From a virus: a DNA stretch of 22,879 nucleotides. Positions 15,220 to 22,845 of the stretch are shown here, one piece after another. Under the pieces are notes generated by a model. The model did no database searches and was not told the DNA's origin. It worked only from the letters and a program-made list of their open reading frames with translations. Within the stretch, counting starts at the first letter, position 1. Each line of letters opens with the position of its first letter. Location of the stretch: positions 1 through 22,879 of IMG/VR virus record IMGVR_UViG_3300022752_000412. The stretch is one strand, 5' to 3'. The translations under genes were made by a program, and so were the position numbers.

Positions 15220-15456
15220 ATGTTTATTCTAACTTATTTAAAAGAAATATTACTTGGTATTATAGGATTTTTTGCTCTTTACCTATTTAATAGAAATAAA
15301 ACCTTAAAACTGGAAAAAGAGCAGTTAATAACGAAAAATAACGAAAAAGATACAATAATAGCTATTAAAACAAAAGATATACATGCTACAGATAACATTA
15401 AACCTAGTAATGATATCAATAATGCTATTGACAGGATGTCAGAGCAAAATAAATAA
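15220..15456 (+). CDS. Inner-membrane spanin (Rz-like)
   Basis: A 78-residue protein with an N-terminal membrane segment (ILLGIIGFFALYLF, about residues 10-23) followed by a short charged coiled-coil-like region (LKLEKEQLITKNNEKDTIIAIKTKD). That is the layout of i-spanins, which are anchored in the inner membrane with a periplasmic helix. It starts 1 base after the previous stop. Its last 74 bases overlap the start of a lipoprotein gene in another frame, the classic Rz/Rz1 arrangement. It is short for an Rz protein, so the periplasmic distance would have to be bridged mainly by its partner. Confidence 0.72.
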   Translation: MFILTYLKEILLGIIGFFALYLFNRNKTLKLEKEQLITKNNEKDTIIAIKTKDIHATDNIKPSNDINNAIDRMSEQNK

Positions 15457-15766
15457 CACTATTACAAATATTGATCTACCTGAATTTCCTTTAATATCTG
15501 TTCCTGCTAACAAGGAACTTAAGACCGTTTTTAATCCTGTATGTATTAAAATTAATGATCATATCAAGGATTTAAAAGCATCCATACTTAATTACAATAA
15601 AGAAAATCCGGAAGATGTAATTAGAGTAAAAAATATAGAAGACCTGATATCTGAACTAAATACTATTTGCTCACCTAAATCAAAAGAAACTAAATTATGG
15701 TTGGATGATCTTTATAAATTTAAAATAAGATATTCTATTTATAAAGAAGGATTGAAATCATTTTAA
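15383..15766 (+). CDS. Outer-membrane lipoprotein spanin (Rz1-like)
   Basis: A 127-residue protein with an N-terminal hydrophobic signal ending in the lipobox LLTGC (Cys19 as lipidation site). The mature part begins QSKINNTITNIDLPEFP and includes a helical stretch (KASILNYNKENPEDVIRVKNIEDLISELN). The start lies inside the i-spanin gene in a different frame, as for o-spanins, which join the i-spanin to fuse inner and outer membranes at lysis. It is about twice the length of lambda Rz1, which may compensate for the short i-spanin. The signal lacks a basic N-terminus. Its stop overlaps the end of the opposing - strand gene. Confidence 0.75.
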   Translation: MLQITLNLVMISIMLLTGCQSKINNTITNIDLPEFPLISVPANKELKTVFNPVCIKINDHIKDLKASILNYNKENPEDVIRVKNIEDLISELNTICSPKSKETKLWLDDLYKFKIRYSIYKEGLKSF

Positions 15767-18040
15767 CCACGATTCCCGCCATTTTGCCGTTTGCTGTTGT
15801 CTTAGTGCTATATCTTTAAACATTTTTGTTAAATTATCCATTGATGGTAAAGGAGTATTAGGTTTACGATTAGGGTTTTTTACTATCTGCTCTATCCATT
15901 GTTCTTTGTTTAAACCATTTACTAACAAAGGTTTTGGTTCTTCATATTGCGCCATAACTTCATCCAACTTTCTAAACAAATCAGGATCAGAAACTCCACC
16001 TTGTTGATCATAGGTAAATAAATTTTTAAACTGAGTGTTTTTTATATCCGCTATCTCTTTTAGTTTTTGTTGTTTATCATTAGCTACAGATTTTTTTATA
16101 AGCTCATCCCTAGATTTTTCTTCTTCATCCATTCTTCTTTGATTTTCAACTCGTCTTAATTCAGCTTGCCTATTTTCCTCTGCAATTCTTGCTTCTTCCT
16201 GTCTTCTTGCTTCTTCCTGTCTTTGTTCCTGCTCAACTCTTAATCTATTAGCATTCTCTTCTCGTTCTCTTAATACTCTTTGTTGATTTTCAAGTTCAGC
16301 ACGTTTCTTTAAATCCTGCTCAAGATTTATTCTAGCTGCTATTTCATTCTGCAATTTATTATTAAGTTCATCTCTTTCTATACCAAGTTTTAATCTTTGA
16401 TTTTTTTCATTCTCATATTCTCCCATATTTTTCTTGGATAACTCCTCAGCTTGAAGTTTATAATCTTCCAAACTTTTTATTTTATCTAAATTTGATGTTC
16501 TTTCTTTCTCCATTTCGGAGTATCTATTTTGAAGATCACTTATACTAGATAAATCAATACCTTGATTATTAAAATGATTGAATATTGTATTTATTCCGCT
16601 GTTAACTCCTCCTTCATATCCACTATTTCTTGCATTGGTTAATAGTTTTGGATTCATACCTCCTTTTTCTGCCTGATATGATTTATATAATTGTTCGTTA
16701 TTTTCTTGTGCATTTTTCCATTTCTCGAGTCCTTTTAAATTCGATCTTTTAACATCATCAAGTACTGTTCCAAATTCATTATTAGCTAATTGGTCGTATT
16801 GATTTAATTTATCTATATTATTTAAATCACTATACTCCTTATCTGCAATACCTCTTACTAAATCTTCTTTTACTGCTTTTAATTTTGATTCTCCGGTAGC
16901 AGACAATAAATCCTGCATTCTATTTGTAACGGATTTTAAATGTGAATTACTGCCGTACATCCCTTGTTTGATATACCTGCTATTTAAAGCTGTTAAATCG
17001 CTTATTGCTTTCTTTTTTGCTTCTTCATCAAGAGATTCGAACTTTGGTCTTATGTTTTCAGGCAAAGAATTTACAACATTATTTACTGAATTAGTACCAT
17101 CTACTAAAGATTTTCTAGTTAATTTACGATCAAGGTAATTTTTATCTTTATAGAAAGGACTTATATTTTCGGCTAGTTCATAAGACTTAGCTAATTCATC
17201 ATTTACCGGTTCTACTAATTTACCTTGGTAAACAGGTAAATTGGTTCTTGGGGCAGTCATCCATTGATCAACAGGTTTACCTACATCAACACCGTAAGCT
17301 TGTAGAGCTTTTATTAACTGTTTACCTTGTAAATCAAGTACGTCAGGATGCGATGTTGCACTATCTATTCCATCCATTGAATTTAATACAGAGTTAAGAT
17401 TTTCAATACGTCCGTAAGGCTCATTTACTTCTGCATCGAATCTGGCTTTTTCTGCTGTTAATCCTTTATTAACAATACCGTGTTTCTGTTCTCCGTACTT
17501 ATTAAGAGAATCTATTAAAGCTTTTTCCCTGTTATACTTGTTTTTACCTGATTCAGAAATAGCCTCAAAAGCAAAACGACTCTTCTTTCCTTGAAGTTTC
17601 TTTATTTCAGGATTCAAAGTGTTTAGATCAGACCGGAATTCATTTGTTTTTAATTGATTATTTCTATCTACATTATTTCTAAAACTATCGTAATATCTAT
17701 TAAAATTATTTCCGAACTGATTTCTTAATCTATCTGATACAGTTTCTAAACCTCTATTAGCGGTATTATAAGTAAAATCCTGTAATTGATTTATATTACC
17801 TTCGTTTATTCCTTCAATAGGTGCATTTGCTATAGCATTTAAATCGTTGGTATACGGCATACCTTTAGCAGTCCTTCTTTCCTCTAATCCTCTTGCTCTT
17901 TGAGTCATGGAAGACATTGGAGCTAATGTTTTTCCGGGATAAGGTGTATAATTGGAAGTAGATAATCTGCCGCTATCACGAATTAGTAATTGCCTAGCTT
18001 TATCTCTTATCTGATCAAAAGGTATATACTGTTTTGCCAT
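15758..18040 (-). CDS. Large coiled-coil internal virion / ejection protein
   Basis: A 760-residue protein. The N-terminus has NYTPYPGKTLAPMSSMTQRARGLEE and, further on, DRLRNQFG, resembling a segment found in podovirus internal virion proteins. Most of the rest is polar and helical. Residues about 510-670 form a long charged coiled coil very rich in Glu, Arg and Gln (repeated RQEEARRQEEA type). No lytic transglycosylase motif is seen. It lies last in the virion operon, 3 bases after the glycine-zipper gene, where P22-like phages carry ejection proteins. Likely packaged and ejected with the DNA. The C-terminus overlaps the o-spanin gene by 9 bases. Confidence 0.65.
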   Translation of the reverse strand: MAKQYIPFDQIRDKARQLLIRDSGRLSTSNYTPYPGKTLAPMSSMTQRARGLEERRTAKGMPYTNDLNAIANAPIEGINEGNINQLQDFTYNTANRGLETVSDRLRNQFGNNFNRYYDSFRNNVDRNNQLKTNEFRSDLNTLNPEIKKLQGKKSRFAFEAISESGKNKYNREKALIDSLNKYGEQKHGIVNKGLTAEKARFDAEVNEPYGRIENLNSVLNSMDGIDSATSHPDVLDLQGKQLIKALQAYGVDVGKPVDQWMTAPRTNLPVYQGKLVEPVNDELAKSYELAENISPFYKDKNYLDRKLTRKSLVDGTNSVNNVVNSLPENIRPKFESLDEEAKKKAISDLTALNSRYIKQGMYGSNSHLKSVTNRMQDLLSATGESKLKAVKEDLVRGIADKEYSDLNNIDKLNQYDQLANNEFGTVLDDVKRSNLKGLEKWKNAQENNEQLYKSYQAEKGGMNPKLLTNARNSGYEGGVNSGINTIFNHFNNQGIDLSSISDLQNRYSEMEKERTSNLDKIKSLEDYKLQAEELSKKNMGEYENEKNQRLKLGIERDELNNKLQNEIAARINLEQDLKKRAELENQQRVLREREENANRLRVEQEQRQEEARRQEEARIAEENRQAELRRVENQRRMDEEEKSRDELIKKSVANDKQQKLKEIADIKNTQFKNLFTYDQQGGVSDPDLFRKLDEVMAQYEEPKPLLVNGLNKEQWIEQIVKNPNRKPNTPLPSMDNLTKMFKDIALRQQQTAKWRESWLK

Positions 18041-18043
18041 ATC

Positions 18044-19138
18044 TTAAATTCTTGTTGGATTACCGCTAAACTGCGGATTGTTATAGTAATTTAGCCATCT
18101 TCCGGTTCTTTCTCTTTCTTCCGGAGTACTAACTCTTGTATATAACGGATCTATTTCTATTCTTTCTTCCGGTAGGAATTTTTTACGTGCATTCCTACGT
18201 TTTGCCTGCTCTACCTGAAGTTCATATTGTTCTTGAGCAGCAAGTTCTTCAGGAGTTAGTCGTTGAGCTAGCATTCTCTCTTTTAATTCCTTACCTTCTT
18301 GAGCAGCAGTTTTTGGTTTTGGTTGATTGAATCTATCATACAAAGTTAATCCGGTAGTACCAAGAGCCAGTAAATTTTTGGGTTTACTTAGGAAATCCAT
18401 GCTATTACTCTGTAATTTATCCATGAAACTCATATCATCTTTTTTCTTTTCTTTAGCAAGAAGATATTGCATATAACTTTCTGTATCATCACCGGCAGAT
18501 ACACCAGCACCTTTAGAACCTCCTAAGTTACTTAATAATGAAGTAGCTCCGCCGTATTTAGCAGCACTTTTACCCATCCCCATTACGCTAGATCCGGTAT
18601 CTTTACCGAATCCAAGAGCAGGTAATATGGCATTATCAGTTCCGTATTTACTTAAAGTAGAACCAATACCGCCCATACCTAGTTTAGTTGCCCCAAAACC
18701 TAATCCTGATGCAACAGAAGGTAAAGCTGCCCCCATTCCTGCACCTTTTAAAGCTCCTTGTAAAGCGTTTTTACCTCTTGCTGCATGTTGTGCTCCCTGA
18801 CCTACAGCACCTCCTATAATACCCCCTACTCCCGGTAAAATCATATTACCGATTAAAGCTCCTGCTCCTCCTCCAAGAACACTTTTTATTGCTTTAAAAG
18901 GTTTTTTCCAGAAACTATACTCTCTAAGTCCTGTTTTTGGATTAATGCTGCCACTACCTCCAAGACTTTTTAATATTCTAGATTCAACAGGATTAATATG
19001 AGCAAGTTCTGTGTCTCCTCCTCTACCTTTTTTCTTTGTTTGTTCTAGTACATCCTTAATATGTTTTTTACTATATTTTTTTAATGTTTTATGTTTATTT
19101 TTATTAAACATATCGGATATATGTTTTCTATTTTTCAT
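18044..19138 (-). CDS. Glycine-zipper virion protein, probable ejection / membrane-channel component
   Basis: A 364-residue protein with three parts. The N-terminus (1-85) is very basic. A Gly/Ala-rich zone follows (about 89-180), including ALIGNMILPGVGGIIGGAVG, a glycine-zipper pattern typical of membrane-inserting helices. The C-terminal half is polar and helical (RMLAQRLTPEELAAQEQYEL). It sits between the gp10-position gene and the large coiled-coil protein, overlapping the upstream gene by 4 bases. By position and composition it may form part of the channel through which DNA passes the host envelope. No sequence family is recognised with certainty. Confidence 0.6.
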   Translation of the reverse strand: MKNRKHISDMFNKNKHKTLKKYSKKHIKDVLEQTKKKGRGGDTELAHINPVESRILKSLGGSGSINPKTGLREYSFWKKPFKAIKSVLGGGAGALIGNMILPGVGGIIGGAVGQGAQHAARGKNALQGALKGAGMGAALPSVASGLGFGATKLGMGGIGSTLSKYGTDNAILPALGFGKDTGSSVMGMGKSAAKYGGATSLLSNLGGSKGAGVSAGDDTESYMQYLLAKEKKKDDMSFMDKLQSNSMDFLSKPKNLLALGTTGLTLYDRFNQPKPKTAAQEGKELKERMLAQRLTPEELAAQEQYELQVEQAKRRNARKKFLPEERIEIDPLYTRVSTPEERERTGRWLNYYNNPQFSGNPTRI

Positions 19139-19407
19139 TTATTTGTCCTCATCATTACGATATATACAGCCTTAGCCCAATCTTCCCAGCTTTTAAACAT
19201 ATCAAGTTTACGACCGCTTTTACTACTTGCAGCAATTGGTATACTATTTGTTTTAAAAGTACCTATTCCTGCCATTTTGTTTGCAATCTCACGCCAATCA
19301 TCATTTGGCATAGGTATAGGTAGTCTCTCATCCTTATAAATCCTTAAAACTTCTCTATACCAACGATCAAAAGTTATTTGACTCGGAAAAGGTAGATTCC
19401 TTATCAT
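19135..19407 (-). CDS. Small unknown virion-operon protein
   Basis: A 90-residue protein (MIRNLPFPSQITFDRWYREV onward) with several Trp residues, a PMPNDDWREIANKMAG segment and a C-terminal KSWEDWAKAVYIVMM helix. It overlaps its neighbours by 4 bases on each side, so it is translationally coupled in the virion operon. In P22 the equivalent slot between gp10 and the ejection proteins carries gp26 and gp14, but no similarity to the trimeric needle is visible. Function unknown. Confidence 0.6.
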   Translation of the reverse strand: MIRNLPFPSQITFDRWYREVLRIYKDERLPIPMPNDDWREIANKMAGIGTFKTNSIPIAASSKSGRKLDMFKSWEDWAKAVYIVMMRTNK

Positions 19408-21005
19408 TGACCGTCTCCAATTTCAAAATTGATTAATATATTACCTACAGTATAAGGATATACACATACAAAAGTTACATTTACAAACCTACCTTGCACT
19501 CTCATATCTATTTTACCTCTATTATTACCCATAAACAAATCAAATTCCAAAGGAACTATTACTTGTTTCTGTACTCCTGCATATTTAAGCATGGCAGATC
19601 CTATAACAAGTAATTCATTCTCTCTTCTTGTGTATAATTCAGGAGCAGGGAAATCAGGCTCTATCTCGGTAATTCTAATATACTTGTCCATTACTTTACC
19701 GTCTTTAGCCGGAGGAAATGCTGCATATCCAAACCAAGGAGTAGTAAAGAATGAAGGTATATTATGTACTGAATTATCACCTCTTACCTCATAAAATCCT
19801 GTTTCCTGCTTCCATAGTGTTTTATAAGCATTAACAGGGTTATAAGGATAATTAGTGCAACTATCACCGAAACTTATTATATCTCCGCTTGCCTCATAAA
19901 CTGTAACACAATCCCTTTGTATTTCAGTATCATACCAGCTATTTTCTCTTACATTATAAACAAGCTCTCTAGTACATCCTATATCTGCTCTATTCCTAAA
20001 CCTTTTTTCAGGGAAAGCCCATCTTATTTCTCCGTAACGAGCTACTTTATAACCGTAAATTTTTTCTTTTTTAGTTAAATCAACATTTTCCAGAAACCAT
20101 TCGAAATTTACATCATTCTTGATTGATTCAACTATTCCGTTATAAACAAAAGCACGATCCGTACCAAGCCAAAAGAAAAGACTATCGTACTGAACAATAG
20201 ATTTTGGCGACATAACAGAAGAATTGGTAGTTATTTCTTCTCTTTGGAATTCAATAGGAGAATTTGGATTAGTTCCATCTGCAACGTTAGTTAGATATAT
20301 TACAGAATTCTGTGTCCAGAATAAAAATGTCGGAGCGTTTGTACCTCCTCTAATAGAAGCACCAAATAGCAGTTTATTCTCCGATATTTTATATGAATCG
20401 GCATCAGAATCTCCAGTGTCATCAAAATCAAGAGGATTACTTGTTTTACTTCTTAATATAGTACCATTATTTCCGTATAGATATAGACAAGGAGAAGAAT
20501 ATAAAATACCTCCTGACGGTATATTCCCATAATCTCCTAATACAACATTATTATTTACGAAATCTGCGTTATCATCTGTTACTGATTTATAATATAATAC
20601 CCCCGGTCTATCGCTTAACATATTATTGCCATTGAAAGTAGAAAGTAATGCTATATAAGGTGTGCCATCTTTAATAAATTTAACCGATTGCCAAGTTCTG
20701 GCTTGATCTCCGCCAAGTCCGGCTAAAACCTGCCTATCGTTGGTACTATTAGATAATTCATTATTAAGAATACAACGATTTACTCCGGTTGAATGTGTAT
20801 AAATCAGAACCGGATTAGTTCCGTTAAAATATATATCAAGGTATGTAGGTTCAAGTCCTACAGGTTGATATATTTCTTTCTGTCCTTTCATTTTACGTAT
20901 TTTTCCATTAACGAATCTTATATATTGTCCATCTATACAATATTCATCCTGGAATTCTCCGGCATTTCTTTGAATACCCGGTTTATACACTAAAGGTACA
21001 CGCAT
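19404..21005 (-). CDS. Large structural protein in the P22 gp10 (DNA stabilisation / tail hub) position
   Basis: A 533-residue, mainly beta-rich protein. Its start VYKPGIQRNAGEFQDEYCIDGQYIRFVNGKIRKMKG matches a pattern common in podovirus structural proteins (PPGI.R...Y...G...D...VR..NG..R...G). Repeated strand-turn elements with Trp and Gly follow (TFLFWTQNSVIYLTN, SLFFWLGTDRAFVYNG, IRWAFPEKRF), suggesting a propeller-like fold. It lies directly after the adaptor-like gene with a 1-base overlap. By order it is the counterpart of P22 gp10, a tail-machine protein that plugs the portal channel. Structural role likely; exact equivalence not proven. Confidence 0.7.
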   Translation of the reverse strand: MRVPLVYKPGIQRNAGEFQDEYCIDGQYIRFVNGKIRKMKGQKEIYQPVGLEPTYLDIYFNGTNPVLIYTHSTGVNRCILNNELSNSTNDRQVLAGLGGDQARTWQSVKFIKDGTPYIALLSTFNGNNMLSDRPGVLYYKSVTDDNADFVNNNVVLGDYGNIPSGGILYSSPCLYLYGNNGTILRSKTSNPLDFDDTGDSDADSYKISENKLLFGASIRGGTNAPTFLFWTQNSVIYLTNVADGTNPNSPIEFQREEITTNSSVMSPKSIVQYDSLFFWLGTDRAFVYNGIVESIKNDVNFEWFLENVDLTKKEKIYGYKVARYGEIRWAFPEKRFRNRADIGCTRELVYNVRENSWYDTEIQRDCVTVYEASGDIISFGDSCTNYPYNPVNAYKTLWKQETGFYEVRGDNSVHNIPSFFTTPWFGYAAFPPAKDGKVMDKYIRITEIEPDFPAPELYTRRENELLVIGSAMLKYAGVQKQVIVPLEFDLFMGNNRGKIDMRVQGRFVNVTFVCVYPYTVGNILINFEIGDGQ

Positions 21006-21679
21006 TAATTATTATCTCTTATTACTGTTCTATCAGCACTTCTATCTTTATTCATTTTATTTATGGTATCTAATTCTTCATTAAACATATTTTTATATTC
21101 AGCAAGTTTAGCCGGATTATCCAAGAATATTGCTGCTTCAATTAGACATGAATAAAGGAGTAAATTAGGATATCTGACTGTTAAAAAATTTGTTTGATTC
21201 TCATTATTAAATAAAGGAATACCGAGATATATTATCTCAAAATTATATTCCATATCCATAGTTGGATAAAACAACCAATAGGCAGTATTATATGTGTTAG
21301 CTAAATCTGCATTATTAACATTAGTCATACCATCACTATAATATTTTGGTCTAGCTCTTTGTATATTTGCTCTATACGGCCAATAGGTAACCATGAACTC
21401 TCTAGATCTAGGTGCTAAATAACTGAACTTTTGTGTTGCTGTGTCATACATTAAAATACATATAGTTTCACGCCAGTTAGCAGGTTTTTGTATAGTGGAT
21501 TGACCGGCTGCAACATTGTTTATTTCATATTTTATTTCAAAACCTAAATCTTCTGCTCTATTATAAACCCTGATAATTCCTTGCTGGATAAGATCAGGTA
21601 ATTTAGCAACAAAAGGTTGATCCGTTCTTAGCATATATAGCTGTAAATCATCGATCAAACTTGTATATGTCATTGCCAT
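21005..21679 (-). CDS. Head-tail adaptor-like protein (P22 gp4 position)
   Basis: A 224-residue protein. The N-terminus (TYTSLIDDLQLYMLRTD), a middle IQKPANWRETICILM, a later REFMVTYWPYR, the PKYYSDG segment and the NLLLYSCLIEAAIFLDN helix form the pattern of the phage adaptor proteins encoded next to the gp10-type gene in podoviruses. These sit below the portal and make the docking site for the tail machine. It is the first gene of the - strand run seen here. Two closely spaced ATGs (21679 and 21673) could both serve as start. Only a weak AAAGAAAAA lies upstream. Confidence 0.7.
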   Translation of the reverse strand: MAMTYTSLIDDLQLYMLRTDQPFVAKLPDLIQQGIIRVYNRAEDLGFEIKYEINNVAAGQSTIQKPANWRETICILMYDTATQKFSYLAPRSREFMVTYWPYRANIQRARPKYYSDGMTNVNNADLANTYNTAYWLFYPTMDMEYNFEIIYLGIPLFNNENQTNFLTVRYPNLLLYSCLIEAAIFLDNPAKLAEYKNMFNEELDTINKMNKDRSADRTVIRDNN

Positions 21680-21765
21680 AGATTTTTCTTTAATTTTTTT
21701 GTTTTGCTTTACATATAATTTAGTGTATAATACATCAGTTAGGAGTTTTTTTATACTTTAATTTT
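21680..21765. promoter_or_regulatory. Divergent promoter region
   Basis: This 86-base AT-rich gap separates the - strand virion operon from a + strand island, so it should hold promoters in both directions. On the + strand a perfect TATAAT lies at 21726-21731 with TTGCTT 16 bases upstream (21704-21709). The reverse reading of the same place gives TATTAT preceded by GATG, a possible -10 for the - strand operon. The + strand leader has GGAG at 21742-21745, which is too far (20 bases) from the ATG at 21766 for an ordinary ribosome binding site. Confidence 0.45.
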
Positions 21766-22128
21766 ATGAAGAAAAAGTCTGTTTTCAATAATAACGAAGT
21801 AGACATAGATTTACTGGTTAATCAGCCTAAACATATAAGAAAATTGTTAGGTAAGAAAAAAGACAAAAACGAAGAAGATGAAGTAGAAGAAGACGAGGAT
21901 AATGAGGGTAATGATACCAAAAGTATAAGTCCTCAGATGAAGCGTTATATAGAAGAGTATATTGATTCTAAGAAGGTTAAGAAAAAAGAAAGACCTGAAA
22001 ATTTTATGGTTAAAGCCGCAGAAAAAATCAACGGTTTTATAGATGAATCATATGATAACGCTAAAAAAAGCAAAAAAGATAAAGACGGAATCATAGAAAG
22101 TTATTTAAAAAGGAAGTTTAGTAAATAA
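21766..22128 (+). CDS. Highly charged unknown protein
   Basis: A 120-residue, Lys- and Glu-rich protein. It begins MKKKSVFNNNEVDIDLLV, has a basic patch (RKLLGKKKDK), then an acidic run around residues 45-62 (EEDEVEEDEDNEG), and a helical second half (SPQMKRYIEEYIDSKKVKKKERPE). No membrane span or known motif. It is encoded opposite to the surrounding virion genes, behind its own candidate promoter. Its stop (TAATG) overlaps the next start, suggesting coupling to the membrane mini-gene. Possibly a scaffolding- or takeover-type protein, but this is speculation. Confidence 0.6.
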   Translation: MKKKSVFNNNEVDIDLLVNQPKHIRKLLGKKKDKNEEDEVEEDEDNEGNDTKSISPQMKRYIEEYIDSKKVKKKERPENFMVKAAEKINGFIDESYDNAKKSKKDKDGIIESYLKRKFSK

Positions 22129-22304
22129 TGTTTCAATATATTAAATATTTAAGAGATATTATTTTTATTATTCTTTTAATTAGATTAACTTTTATTGAAA
22201 ACGATTCAATATGGTTATTAATTGAATTAGCAGCATCTCTAGCTTATATTTTTATACCTAATAATCTCTCAAATAAAACTGATATAATAGATACACCAGA
22301 ATGA
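22128..22304 (+). CDS. Two-span membrane mini-protein
   Basis: A 58-residue frame starting inside the previous stop (TAATG). It has two hydrophobic segments, IIFIILLIRLTFI (about 11-23) and WLLIELAASLAYIFI (about 29-43), joined by a short acidic loop ENDS, and a polar tail ending DIIDTPE. That is a hairpin membrane protein. The tight coupling to the charged protein supports it being real. It could be a small holin-like or superinfection protein, but no family is recognised. Confidence 0.5.
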   Translation: MFQYIKYLRDIIFIILLIRLTFIENDSIWLLIELAASLAYIFIPNNLSNKTDIIDTPE

Positions 22305-22503
22305 TTGATACATATATCTTATTTACCATTTTTATTCTATAATATTCTATATACTTAAATCAATAATACTGAATAAAAATTTAAACTATAGATATATTTT
22401 ATTTTTAATTATTATACCTATAATCTATAAACCATCAATAAGTTATTTTTTATCAAAAATAGAAAATAAAACTATTATTGAATTTATACACTTCAAAGAC
22501 TAA
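22301..22503 (+). pseudogene. Possible frame-broken membrane mini-gene
   Basis: An ATG overlapping the previous stop (ATGA, 22301) opens MIDTYILFTIFIL and stops after 13 codons. A second frame, one base back, is open from 22309 to the TAA at 22501-22503 and reads as a membrane-type sequence (YRYILFLIIIPIIYKPSISYF, then a charged tail), but has no usual start codon. The two frames overlap around a run of T residues (22329-22333), so one lost T, or a programmed shift, would join them into a protein of about 66 residues. It may equally be noncoding AT-rich DNA. Confidence 0.3.
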
Positions 22504-22631
22504 CTATCTTTTTTATCTAAACTATAGAAAAATTTACCACAACTACAACATTCTATTATTATACTTATATACACTTGAGCCATACCGTAATGTACGTATT
22601 TACAGTGTTTGCAGGTATATTTAGTCGTCAT
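22500..22631 (-). CDS. Zinc-ribbon mini-protein
   Basis: A 43-residue frame with two CxxC knuckles: C7/C10 in YTCKHCKYV and C28/C31 in ECCSCGKFFY, separated by 17 residues. This is the layout of a minimal zinc ribbon, usually a DNA- or protein-binding element in phage regulators. It starts inside the end of the upstream - strand gene (11-base overlap), so it is likely co-expressed with it. Its stop abuts the end of the + strand frame from the other side. The cysteine pairs make chance less likely, although the frame is very short. Confidence 0.55.
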   Translation of the reverse strand: MTTKYTCKHCKYVHYGMAQVYISIIIECCSCGKFFYSLDKKDS

Positions 22632-22845
22632 AAGGATCGAATATTTCTTTTAATAATCTTTTTTCTTTCTTAGCTTTTATCTCTTTGTAAAATCTCTCTA
22701 GTGCCGTATTTTCTGCTATCATTTCCGATATCAATTTGTTCTCGATAGTTGATTCTTTTATAATTTTCTTTGGTTTATGAATGTAACCATAGGTTAATCC
22801 TCTATCTTTATTGGTGTAATTTAAACTGTTAAGTTCGATTATCAT
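22621..22845 (-). CDS. Small unknown protein, start uncertain
   Basis: A basic, helical protein of about 74 residues from the ATG at 22845 (MIIELNSLNYTNKDRGLTYG), with ESTIENKLISEMIAENTALE and KAKKEKRLLKEIFDPYDD at its C-terminus. A TTG at 22860 could extend it by five residues. The frame stays open to the window edge, so the true start could lie outside. No Shine-Dalgarno is visible for either start. The C-terminus overlaps the zinc-ribbon mini-gene. Family not recognised. It is on the same strand as the virion operon, but separated from it by the + strand island. Confidence 0.5.
   Translation of the reverse strand: MIIELNSLNYTNKDRGLTYGYIHKPKKIIKESTIENKLISEMIAENTALERFYKEIKAKKEKRLLKEIFDPYDD

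Noticed and set aside
18136-20993. Plus-strand open frames opposite the virion operon (18136-18330, 19091-19339, 19591-19794, 20224-20532, 20793-20993)
   Set aside because: They are mirror frames of the - strand structural genes, without recognisable domains or start signals.
21708-21731. TTTACA (21708-21713) as the -35 for the TATAAT at 21726
   Set aside because: The spacer would be only 12 bases, too short for a sigma-70 promoter; the weaker TTGCTT with 16 bases fits better.
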